A stretch of DNA of 64,000 bases, taken from the NCBI GenBank assembly GCA_022414725.1, contig CM039464.1, forward strand, positions 33,981,763 to 34,045,762. The letters are read 5' to 3'. The notes beneath the pieces were generated by a model, which had not been told where the DNA came from, did no database searches, and was given only the letters and a program-made list of their open reading frames with translations. Position 1 is the stretch's first letter. Every line of letters starts with the position of its first letter. Of the stretch, positions 1 through 10,360 are shown in pieces. A program made the translations under genes and the position numbers. The stretch comes from Microglena sp. YARC (Eukaryota; Chlorophyta; Chlorophyceae; Chlamydomonadales; Chlamydomonadaceae).

Positions 1-1257
1 TGTCTGTGCATGTGTGTTTGCTTGTGTGTGTGTTTATGTGTGTGTATATGTGTGTGTTTGTGCGTGTGTGTGTGCGTGTTTGTGTGTGCGTGTGCATGTG
101 GGTGTGTGGGTGTGTGCGTGTGTTTGTGGTGCAGGTGTGTGTACGTGTGTGTGTGTGTGTGATTCTGTGTGTGTGTCTGTGCGTGTGTGTGCTCGTGTGT
201 GTGTGTGTGTGTACGAAAGCATGTTTATGTGTGCGTGTATATGTGTCGGTGTGCATGTGTGCGTGTGTGTGTGCATGTGTGTGTGAGAGTGCGAGTGTAT
301 GTGTGTGTATGTGTCTGTGCGTGTGTTTCTGTCTGTGTGTGCCTGAGTGCGTGTGTATGCATGTGTGTGCGCGTGTTTGTTTGTGTGTGTCATTGTGTGT
401 GTGTCTGTGTGTGTGCGTGTGTGTCTGTGTGTGTGTCTGTGTGTGTGTCTGTGTGTGTGTCTGTGTGTGTGTCTGTGCGTGTGTCTGTGTGTGTGCTTGT
501 GTATGTATGTATGTGTGTGCGTGTGCGTGTGCGTGTGCGCATGCATGTATGCATGTTTGCGTGCGTACGTGTGAGTGTGTGTATGTATGTGTGTTTGTAT
601 GTGTGTGTGTGTGTGTATGTGTCTGTGTATGTGTGTGTGTGTATGTGTGTGTGTATGTGTGTGTGTGTGTGTGCGTGTGTGTGTGTTCATGTGTGTGTGC
701 GTGTGTGTACGTGTGTGTGTCTGAGTGCATGTGTGCGTGTGTGTGTACGTGTGTGTGTGTGTGTGTGTCTGGGCGTGTGTGTGTGTGTGATTCTGTGTGT
801 GTGTCTGTGCGCGTGTGTGCTCGTGTGTGTATGTGTGTATGAAAGCATGTTTATGTGTGCGTGTGTATGTGTCGGTGTGCATGTGTGCGTGTGTGTGTGC
901 GTGTGTGTGTGACTTTGTGCATGTGCGTGTGCGTGTGTGTGTATGTGTGTTTGTGTGCGTGTGTGTGTGCGTGTGTGTGTGAGAGTGTGTGTGTATGTGT
1001 GTTTATGTGTCTGTGCGTGTGTTTGTGTCTGCGTTTGTGTCTGTGTGTGTGTCTGAGTGCGTGTGTGCACGTGTGTGAGTATGTGTGTGTGTGCGCGTTT
1101 GTTTGTGTGTGTCATTGTGTGTGTGTGTCTGTGTGTGTGCGTGTGTGTGTGCTTGTGTGTATGTGTGTGTCTGAGTGTGTGTGTGTGTCTGTGTGCATGT
1201 GTTTGTGTGTGTGTTTGTGTGTGTGCGTGTGTATGTGTGTGTCTCTGTGTGGTGTGT

Positions 1258-1301
<44 letters not shown>

Positions 1302-1336
1302 GTGTGCGTGTGTGTATGTGTTTCATGTGCATGTGT
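1..1336. repeat. (TG)n-rich microsatellite tract
   Basis: About 1.3 kb of TG/CA dinucleotide repeat with C and A interruptions. It reads open in several frames on both strands, as Cys/Val or Thr/His repeats, purely because of composition. No splice sites or domain are seen. The tract starts at the window edge, so its full length is unknown. Confidence 0.95.
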
Positions 1337-1605
1337 GTCGATGGTGAGCAGCATGGGGAGCAGCAAGGGGGGGAGGTGTTGATGTGCATGTGTGTCTATG
1401 GGGAGCAGCATGGGGAGGAAATGTCAATGTGCATGTGTGTCGATGGGGAGCAGCATGGGGAGGAGATGTCAATGTGCATGGGTGTCGATGGGGAGCAGCA
1501 TGGGGAGCAGCATGGGGAGGAGATGTCAATGTGCATGCGTGTCGATGGGGAGCAGCATGGGGAGGAGATGCCCATGTGCATGCGTGTCGTTGGGGAGCAA
1601 CATTT
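1337..1605. repeat. Minisatellite, GGGGAGCAGCATG-type units
   Basis: Tandem units of roughly 45 bp built from GATGGGGAGCAGCATGGGG followed by an AATGTGCATGTGTGTC segment. It directly follows the TG tract and shares its GTGCATGTGTG words, so it may have grown out of it. Six imperfect copies are visible. There is no gene evidence. Confidence 0.85.
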
Positions 1606-2053
1606 GATGCTTTGGGGGCAGTGTGATCACCAGGGCTCATATTCAGTATCACATGCGAAGAACGATTCCGCGCCACCCTGTTCATCTTGGAATTGAAAAG
1701 ATGACTCGGAGAACGATCCTCTGTTCCTGCGACGCGTACGTGCAGCAGACGTAGCGGACGCTGCCCCCTGGCGAACGGGCGATGGCGGGTCTGGAAGGTT
1801 CTCCCAAGCCATGGATACCCAAACTCCCAGAAAGGGAACAAGGAACACAGCATACAGCAGGAAGAACATCTTTTCTCGAAGAAACAGAAAAGGTAGTTCG
1901 GAGGAAAAGAAATATGAAAGCGAATTCGAAAAGCAGAAACGAAAACGGTCGAACCTGTACAGGTGAGGGGGCGCACTACGATAGCGTTACATTTGATGCG
2001 TACTGCCCTCTGTCTGTCTGCCGAGGGCCCTCGTGGGCAGTACGCATAGAAGA
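1606..2053. other. Unassigned spacer
   Basis: No conserved reading frame, tRNA-like or repeat structure was recognised in this 450-bp stretch. Confidence 0.5.
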
Positions 2054-2085
2054 GAAGTAGAGCCCCTCGCGAGGGGCTCTACTTC
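2054..2085. repeat. 32-bp perfect palindrome
   Basis: A perfect inverted repeat centred on CTCGCGAG, with arms reading GAAGTAGAGCCCCTCG. It abuts the start of the 40-bp satellite and could form a GC-rich hairpin. It has no T-run and no role is inferred. Confidence 0.85.
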
Positions 2086-2735
2086 CCTAAATTAGGGGGT
2101 CCTTGCTGGTGGGGGGTCACTACCCCCTAAATTAGTAGGTGCTTGCTGGTGGGGGTAACTACCCACTAAATTAGTTGTTGGTTGTTGGTGGGGGGTGACT
2201 ACCCCCTAAATTATTGGGTGGTTGTTGGTGGTGGGTAACTACCCCCTAAATTAGTGGGTGGTTGCTCGTGGAGGGTTACTACCCACTAAATTAGTTGTTG
2301 GTTGCTGGTGGTGGGTAACTACCCCCTATATTAGTTGTTGCTTGCAGGTGGGGGGTAACTACCCTCTAAATTAGTGGGTGCTTGCTGGTGAGGGGTCACT
2401 GCCCTCTAAATTAGTGGGTGCTTGTTGGTGGGGGGTAACTACCCCCTGAATTAGTGGGTGCTTGCTGGTGAGGGGTCACTACCCCCTAAATTAGTGGGTG
2501 GTTGCTGGTGGGGGGTCACTACCCCCTAAATTAGTTGTCGATTGCTGGTGAAGGGTAACTACCCCCTAAATTAGTTGTTGGTTGCTGGTGAAGGGTAACT
2601 ACCCACTAAATTAGTTGTTGGTTGCTGTTTGGGGGTAACTACCCTCTAAATTAGTTGTTGGTTGCTGGTGAAGGGTCTCTACCTACTTAATTTGTGGGTG
2701 GTTGCTGGTCGAGGTGCCCTGCCCACCAAATTGTC
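2086..2735. repeat. 40-bp satellite array
   Basis: About 16 tandem units of 40 bp. Each has a CCCCCTAAATTAG core, a GTGGGTGCTTGCTGGTG segment and GGGGTAACT or GGGGTCACT. Units differ at a few positions, so the array is not recent. Each unit contains one CCCTAAA word, identical to the plant telomere heptamer in C-rich orientation, but the spacing is not telomeric. Confidence 0.9.
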
Positions 2736-2805
2736 CTGCGATTTCATAACTACTAAATTTGTGGGTAGAATTTCATAAGTACTAAATTTGGGGGTAGCTT
2801 ATCGA

Positions 2806-3049
2806 ACAACCTAGTTGCCAAGTTGGTCGACTGGACGGAAGTTGGGGCCTTCACCAGTACCACGCTGGTTCGATCCCGGGCGGGCGCTTGTTGGGAACCC
2901 TCGATAGGAGGGGGCCGGCGCGGCCGGACGTGAACATCTCAGACCGGAGGTGGGTGTCGATTTTCGAAAGATGGGTGAGTTGAGGTGAAATTCGCGGATG
3001 TAACCATAGGATTCCCCAATCGGACAACACGTTTTCCTCATACACCACA
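2806..3049 (+). mobile_element. Terminal-repeat/tRNA-like element, 5'-incomplete copy
   Basis: This copy matches the internal part and 3' terminal repeat of the complete element at 62700-63013. Shared parts are a tRNA-like stretch with a B-box match (GGTTCGATCCCGGGC), a conserved middle, and an end segment finishing in TTCCTCATACACCACA. The 5' terminal repeat is missing here. It is a dispersed non-autonomous element. Confidence 0.7.
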
Positions 3050-3653
3050 ATAGAGATAATAGCTGCTTACAAGATTGGATAAGACATCAGGCGGAAAGAC
3101 CCTGCCGATGAGGAAGGTGGCGACAGTACATCAGGTGATCAGGCTACTGTGCCGCCTGTGTGGAGTATGTGCTTCCCCTATGTGGCAGCGGCACTATGGG
3201 ATAATGGGAGACGCGGCAGGGAAGGGAACCTACGCGCTCTAAGTCACACTAAGGAATCCCGGAGCACGGACAATAACATGAGAATTCCGGGAATTAGGAG
3301 GGTTAAAGGATACTAGAGGGACTTCAGAAAATATAGGATGTACAAGTATAATTGTACTTGGTCAGGCTTGCAGAGAGGTCAAAGTAGAGTTCTGGATTTG
3401 GCAAAGGGGCAAGCACTATCAGAGAGACTCTATCAAGGGGAACTCAGCTAACTGATCTAGTATAGCAGGAGGGGTATAGGCTGCAGGGAGGCAAAGCTAA
3501 GAAGTGGAAGGGCGGGATGTAAAGGGCACATGATGCCTAAGTCAGGCTGGATTCCCCCTCATGATTTTGGAGGTGAACCTGTGGGAACTTCTAAATTAGA
3601 CATATCATGTGACTATAGCAGTTGGGGAGGTGCCTGGCAGGGTGAAAGACTTG
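3050..3653. other. Unassigned spacer
   Basis: No gene or repeat family recognised. There is a short plus-strand frame at 3530-3793, but it lies opposite the retroelement remnant and has no family resemblance. Confidence 0.4.
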
Positions 3654-4762
3654 TCAGGGTTGAGGAGAGAAAAAAATGCTGTACATGCGGCGGTACAATT
3701 TTAATTCTAGAGAGTTCATTCCGAACAGGTCGAAGAAAATGCTGTGGGGTAAGGGCACTTGATAAAGCCCATCTCGTCTCAGTCTGGTGGTGAGGGACTG
3801 GTGGAAGTCATCCCACAGCTGAGGCGTGGGGTCAGGGTGGAATGAAGGTGGGAAGAAGTTGAGGATAAAGTAGTCCTGGTGGTCCCATGGCATGACGATG
3901 TCGTCAATGTAGATGAGGAATGGGCTAGGCTCATTGTCCATCCTTATCTGGTGGGACTGGAGAAGGATACCAGGTTGCCTGTGGGCTGCTATGCAGTAGG
4001 AACTGACAAGGGCAGCCTGCAGGCAAATGGTCCATTTCAGCTGATCTCTCATGCTTGGTGCACATTTCTCATACTGGTACACCAGGGTGGCAAGGCTGCT
4101 AGAGTGACTGTGAATTGGGGTGATGATGTGGGCAGGGTGTGATGGCATGTCTGATGATGCTCTCCAAGGGACATTGGCAAGGGATCTGAGGTGCCTGTAC
4201 CAAAGAAATCAATTGTCAGAGTGTATAAGGGAACTCTGAGCATGTTGACAATGAATGGGGGTCCAGGTAGAGTGGTGATGCGTTCCATGATTTCTAGCAG
4301 TGTTCCAAGGGGAAAGTGTCCTTCTTGGATGTTTGCCTGATCCTTGAAACTGACCCTGCACATGGTGTTGTTGTTGGCCATGTCGTTAGTGTCGTCAGTG
4401 TCAGTGCTGGGTTCAGAGGTGGAGTGTGTGGATTCAGGTGAGAATTCAGTCATCCCAACTGGGTTCATGGTGGCTACTTGAGGGTTCGCTAGATAGAGAG
4501 GATGAGGGGGTAGCTCTGGTGGTGAGTTGGGTACTACATCTGGCAATGCATGTGCCACTACGTGTGGCAGTACATTTTCTTGTGGAGTGACAGGCACAGG
4601 GTTAGATGCAGGGGGAGCAGACAGTTGGTGGCTAACATATCTACTGTTATACACTGCTACCATGGAGGCCTTCATGAGTGCCAGCTGAGCCATGATTCTC
4701 ATGAAACCTTTGTCCTCATCTCTGGTTTCATCGATCGACAGTGTAGGCCGGTAGGCCCCCGA

Positions 4763-5086
4763 TCAGCTCACTGGTATAGTGGGTAGTCTGGGTACATATT
4801 CAGTGACTGTGGTGTAACCAGCGTCTATGTGGCAGTCTGGCCAGGTCAGGTACTGTGGGGCAGGGTGTGGAGTTTCTGGACGGGGTATGGGGAGCTTGGC
4901 CCTTCTGTTGCGAGGCACTACAGGAGTAGGAGGGATAGATGAGTCTGGTCTGTGGGCCAGTCCAGTGTCACTACGAGGGCACTGTAGGGAGTTGTGTCCA
5001 TATCCTCCACAGTTCCAGCACGTCACTGTTGTTGGGGTCATGACGAGGTGTGCTCGCTCTGGTCCAACCTTGTCTCTTGGGTTCAT
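4763..5086 (-). pseudogene. CCHC zinc-knuckle open segment
   Basis: A 107-codon open segment of the gag-like remnant. Near its N-terminus it contains CWNCGGYGHNSLQC, a canonical CX2CX4HX4C zinc knuckle that binds single-stranded nucleic acid in retroviral and retrotransposon Gag proteins. A Pro-rich tail follows. Upstream the reading frame runs into the GGA/TCC microsatellite and shifts; downstream it stops. It is therefore a fragment, not a complete gene. Confidence 0.55.
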
Positions 5087-5094
5087 CTCTGGGT

Positions 5095-5356
5095 GGAGGG
5101 GGTGGAGGAGGAGGTTGAGGTGGAGGAGATGGTGGAGGTGGAGGCGGAGGAGGAGGGAGGAGGAGGGAGGAGGAGGAGGAGGAGGAGGAGGAGGAGGAGT
5201 TAATGGTGAAGGAGGAGGAGGAGGAGGAGGAGGAGGAGGAGGAGGAGAGAGGAGGAGGAGGAGGAGGAGGAGGAGGAGGAGGAGGAGGAGGAGGAGAGGA
5301 GGAGGAGGAGGAGGAGGAGGAGGAGGAGGAGGAGGAGGAGGAGGAGGAGAGGAGGT
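5095..5356. repeat. (GGA)n trinucleotide microsatellite
   Basis: About 260 bp of GGA/GAG repeats with small interruptions, inside the gag-like remnant. Length change here would shift the reading frame, which may explain the frame mismatch on its two sides. Confidence 0.95.
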
Positions 5357-6689
5357 GGATGGGGAGGAGAAGGAGTGTCAGGAGGGAAGGGAGGCTCATC
5401 ATCTTGGAAACGTTGTCTCCATCTGGCTCTCCCAGCTAGGGACAGGCGGTGGACCATGACCATGCCTGGAAGGTACCATGGGTCGTCTGGACTGTCGTGT
5501 TCAGGGTTGTCAGACAATTGTGGGTAGTACACAGGGGTGTTATACTGTCCATCAGCGTATATGCTGGCTGTGCAGTCCAGAACAGAGGGATAGTCCAAGT
5601 GTCCTTCCTCATCTTGGTGGGGAAAGGTCAGTCTTGCCTGCTGGGAGTTAATAGGGATTACTTGGTCATCGTCATGTCCCATGATTGCCAGTACACTGAT
5701 GGAGGTGTTTACATGGGGAAGGGGGGCTACCACGACGTTGAGGAGTGTTACCAAAATTCCATCGTTTCCCTAAATTATGGCTGTGCCAATTTGTGTGCAG
5801 GCACGTAGTAGGGTTGATGGATCCAGGGAGGTAAAGAAGCACTGGTGGATCAAGGGTGATGACTCTGATAAGTTTGGTGACGCCATACGTCATGTGCCAT
5901 GGGAGTCAGTGTTGAGGGACCATTTGGTGGAAAGCAGTTGTGCCATGGATAACTAAATGGGAGTTATAGGGTCTTGATCAGCCCTTCTGGGGGCATTCTC
6001 ATGAGTGGGGGCATTTCCTGTCTCAGAGTCAGTGTGGGGATCAAGGTCATCAGGTCCAGGGGATGGTTCCTGGTTGGTCCTACTGGGGGCATTCTCATGG
6101 GCGGGGGAACTTCCTATCTCAGAGTCAGTGTGGGAATCAGGGTCATCAGGGGCAGGAGATTGGGAAAGGGGAGGATGTGGAATCTCACCAGGGTTATCAG
6201 TAGGGGGTGCAGCATATGGGTCTGCATTAGTTTCACTTGAAGATAATTGCCATGGATCCTTGGGTCCTGGGGCAGATGCCTGGCCGGTGGAAACTTGGAA
6301 GAGAAGGGTGAGGGTTGAGTAGAGGGAGGTGCTGGTGGTTCATGGGTTTGGGAGGGACCAGCATGTGTTTGTGCTGGGAAAGGTTCCCCTATCCAGAACT
6401 CGAGACGTGTGCTGTTGAGGCGAGGGCACCAGTCAATGGGATCACCTTGAGCTTCAGCATAGTCTGGGTCAACAGGATCCATAGCATAGAGTTCAGGGTT
6501 GTCCAGCACATTCCCCAATAGTGGGGTTTTCTTTTCTGATGGCTGGGGCAACTGGGGCACCTGGGGCTACAGTTGTATCCGCAGGTGGATCTGCAATGTC
6601 ATCTCCAGCGTCTTCTTCAAGGTTATCATCATCATCATCATCATCATCGTCGTCGTCATCGCTGTAGGGGGAGGGCCCTATTACCCACA

Positions 6690-7025
6690 GACTAGGGCAT
6701 CATAATCGTCGATACTTAAAGGTTAGGCCCAAAACCTTGGCCGAAACGCTGGGCACAAAGAAACGCCTTGCTGGGCGTAGTGTTGAGGGGAACCTCCAGT
6801 ACGCCGCCGCTAGAGACAGTCACCACATAACGCTGGGCACTACCCACCTAGCTTATTTATGATGACGGTGGTTGCTTTGGTTATTGGAAGAAAACTAAGT
6901 GGAAATATATGATTTGTTCGCGTTTACATTTTTCCTGGTAAATTTATTTGTACAGTCGAAGACGGCGAGCAGCCAAATTCCTGGTTGACGCGGTATGTAA
7001 CCAAGTCCAAGTTCAAATTGGCTAC
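6690..7025. repeat. Dispersed repeat family R1, copy 1
   Basis: Sequence from GGGCATCATAATCGTCGAT to AAGTCCAAGTTCAAATTGG recurs in inverted orientation at about 32355-32960. Its second half (GGCGAGCAGCCAAATT, TGTAACCAAGT) recurs at 24600-24750 and 31490-31540. The copy at 32.4 kb has about 250 bp of extra sequence in the middle. It is probably a non-autonomous transposon or LTR-like fragment. Confidence 0.7.
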
Positions 7026-7541
7026 GGTGTCCCTACATGCTCTAAATGTGCCTGCGGCAACGAGAGTTGTGGGGGGCTTCTGGATATGACGCAAACATAA
7101 ATATGTTTCATCGCGAGGGTTGAGGGGAGCTACGCTTTTAGCTTCTTATATGGCTGGATACTGCAGCTCTGCAGCACAGGGCGCAGCGTCCTAGATACCC
7201 GTGGCGAGCAGCCCAGAATTGGCTGAAAAATCATATAACAATCCAATCCTGAATGGACCCCCTGTGGCGAAGCAATAACTTGGACTCCAACTTAGTTACA
7301 TAATTCCAAGGGATATGACAGTCTTCGGCAGTAACATTAACAGTTAGTACATCCAATCCCTCTTACTTGCTTCTGGTGAAAAAATTCATGCTATGGTACT
7401 CCTAATTAAGCCATCTTCTCAGCAGCATACTGTCAACCAATCAACAACTACACTTAAAAACGAAATTGTTTAACTCACGGCAATGATGATACTAATCATT
7501 CCTCGTACCTCTACCTAAAAAATATAAAAATACATAGACAA
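7026..7541. other. 3' flank of the tRNA-binding cofactor gene
   Basis: AT-rich non-coding sequence downstream of the minus-strand gene ending at 7542, presumably including its 3' UTR. No second gene is seen. Confidence 0.5.
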
Positions 7542-10329
7542 TTATCCGACAGTGGCATTGGCTATTGTGGCCGTGATCGCGCCCTTGGTGGTGTTGAACA
7601 CAAGGCCCTTGTAATTGGGTGCACAAGCCCCGTCTGTCTTCATGTCAGGTAGAAGCCGGTCCAGGATCTTCTTCTTAGGGTTGATCTCTGGCAACGGCTC
7701 CTTGTCGTAACCCTCAAAGGTGATTCGCTCGCCGTTGGGTACGCCCTCAGGTGGGATGACAGGGTCCACAATATCATGTGTGTCGTTTGATGCACACAAC
7801 ACCATACCTGCGTGTACAAAAACGAGATGCGTATTGAGAAACAATTGGATGGTGGTGGGATGATAGGGTTTACGCAGTAATGTGTGTCATTGGACATACA
7901 CAGAACCATTCCTGCATGCACACACGTGATCTGTTATGAGCAACGGACATCCTGAGCTCTTCAGACAACACCATACTTCATGTGCACATCAAGTTGGGGT
8001 GGGCAGAGTTAGTACGGCCAATGTGAGAGAAGAAAAGTCAGCAGGTGTGCTCTGCAGGCATTGGCTTCAGATAGTATACATGTACGTACATATGTTCACT
8101 ATTCTAATATTTCCTAATTCACTACCCCAGTTCATGGGGTAGTGAATTAGAAATGTGCGCAGTTAAAACAACCCTGATACAATGAGGATGTATAAGGCCC
8201 AGTTACGGCTCAGATTTCATCTTCATCTACTGGGCCCTGTCTGCTCCCAGGCCCACGGTGGGAAGAGCCTTTTAGAGAGACACCCAGAATGGTGGTGGGG
8301 AAGGATGTGGGATCACAGCTAGGGGGATGGGTAAGGGACTAGGGGGGTGGATAGGGGGTTGAAGCTGGGTAAGTGGGTTGAGCGTTGGGCACCTGCTTGA
8401 CTGCTATGTAGGGTTGTCGATACTGTGCTGGTAAACTCTATATCTGTATTATGCGTATTAGATTTATGTGTATTAGACGTATTAAGTATGTTACATGTTA
8501 GATAACAAATGACAGCATGGTTGTCAAGTACGATACACCGCATGATAACGTACGTCGCACTTGAAAACCCTGGTGTGATGTCAAAACTCGACAAACCTAG
8601 TGTCTGCTGTACAGGCACTTGCAGCTCTATCTGCATGGTTGGCCATTGAGTGCAGCTTGTGTATTTGTGTAAACCTCAGATATTCTCAAACTTTTTTTCA
8701 GTGCCCTCAGGAATCGAGCAACGAAGTTTATCATCATGGGCTAGACAAGGACATGGCCCTCAAAGGACACAATACCATAGGAGGGTGTAACAAAAGTCCA
8801 GGTTCATATTGTCTAATAACTTTTGGCGGATAGCAAACTAGGATAGTGGGCAGTTCAATCAACCCCCCGATTTAATGATTCATATCGCACTACTCCCTAT
8901 ATATATTGTTCTGCCTGTTCAAATGTTTACCTGCTTGGCTGTCTGTTACAGTTCAGGGGGTAGTGAATTAGGAATGTGCGCAGTTAAAACAACCCTGATA
9001 CAATGAGGATGTATAAGGCCCAGTTACAGCCCAGATTTCATCTTCATCTACTGGGCACTGTCTGCTCCCAGGCCCACGGTGGGAAGAGCCTTTTAGAGAG
9101 ACACCCAGAAGGGTGGTGGGGAAGGCTGTGGGAGTACAGCTGGTGGGTTGGGGGTCGCAGTTGGTACGTGGGTGGGTGCCTGGATATGGGGCTGGATAAG
9201 GGTTGGGTGGGTAGGGGAGTGGTTGGTTGGGTGGATAGTTGGGGTTGATAGGGGATGAGGGGTTGGGTGGATAGGAGGGTGGTTGGATGGTTCACCTGAA
9301 TGGGTGATATGTCAGTGCTACGGGGACTCCTTGCTCTCTCTACATGGTTGGGCGGTGAGTGCAGCTTGTGCCTTCCTGTTGGCCTCAGATATTTGGGGTC
9401 GGCAGGGGACTGGGTGGTTGGGTAGGGGGTTAGGCAGATATCTGGTTGTGTGTTCTGTGAGTGCTATAGGCACTTCCAGCTCTATCTACATGGTTGGCCA
9501 GTGAGTACAGCTTGTGCATTTCTGTTGACCTCAGATATTCTCAAACTTTTTTTCAGTGCCCTCAGGAATCGAGCAACGAAGTGTATCATCATGGGTGAAG
9601 CTGCTCATGTAGCCCCCAAAAGAACCAGTGAGCTAGGTGGGAGTGGAGGCAGCAGTGAGTGCAGCTAAGCATATCTGAGCAGCTTGTGGGTGCAGTTCCC
9701 GTGCAGGTTGCACACTTCTTTTGGCCTCAGATATTCTCAAACGTTTTTTCAGTGCCCTCAGGAATCGAGCAACTAAGTCTATCATCATGGGTGAAGCTGC
9801 TCATGTAGCCCCCCAAATAACCAGTGAGCTAGATGGGTATGCAAGCAGCAGTGAGTGCAGCTTCAGCATACATGTGCAGCTTGTGGGTGCAGCTTATGTT
9901 CTAGTGTAAACCTCAGATATTCTCAAACTTTTTTTCAGTGCCCTCAGGAATCGAGCAACGAAGTTTATCATCATGGGCTAGACAAGGTCATGGCCCCTGC
10001 AAGCAAAAATATCATATAAGGGTGCAACCATCAGGTGCTTGTTAACATTCACACGATCATGTTAGTATTCATATGCTAGTGATCATGTTCATATGCCTAT
10101 GATCATGTCCATATGCTAATGATCATGTTTTATATGTTTATGATCATGTTAGTATCTCATGCTAATGCTCTTGTTCAAATGTGTAAGATCATGTTAGTAT
10201 TCATACGTATATCTTTGTGATCACGTTCATATGTTTGCGTTCAGGATGGTACAGAGAGAAGCGAGTGGCTGCGTGTACTGTCAGTGTGTTCAAGATGCAT
10301 CATGATTTGATTGTTGCAGGTGTGTGTGT

Positions 10330-10360
<31 letters not shown>

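Larger units (their letters stand above)
3654..6700 (-). mobile_element. Degenerate gag-like retroelement remnant
   Basis: Read on the minus strand, a series of Pro/Ser/Thr/Asp-rich segments can be followed from about 6560 to 3654, with frame changes and stops. They include acidic repeats around 6150-5985 (two 84-bp copies), a plausible globular stretch around 5900-5480, a Pro/Ser-coding GGA/TCC microsatellite, a CCHC zinc knuckle, and a downstream Ser/Pro-rich part. This order, with low-complexity acidic sequence first and then a CCHC knuckle, suits a retrotransposon gag. No protease, integrase or convincing reverse transcriptase was found. I infer an old, internally broken element. A decayed host nucleic-acid-binding gene is the alternative. 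Confidence 0.45.

Noticed and set aside
6..1389. Long Cys/Val and Thr/His open frames on both strands
   Set aside because: They are produced by the TG/CA repeat in every frame; there are no splice sites or domains.
3654..4148. FLIYIDDIVM as a reverse transcriptase YxDD motif
   Set aside because: The surrounding residues do not match reverse transcriptase motifs A or B, the frame is short, and YIDD alone can occur by chance.
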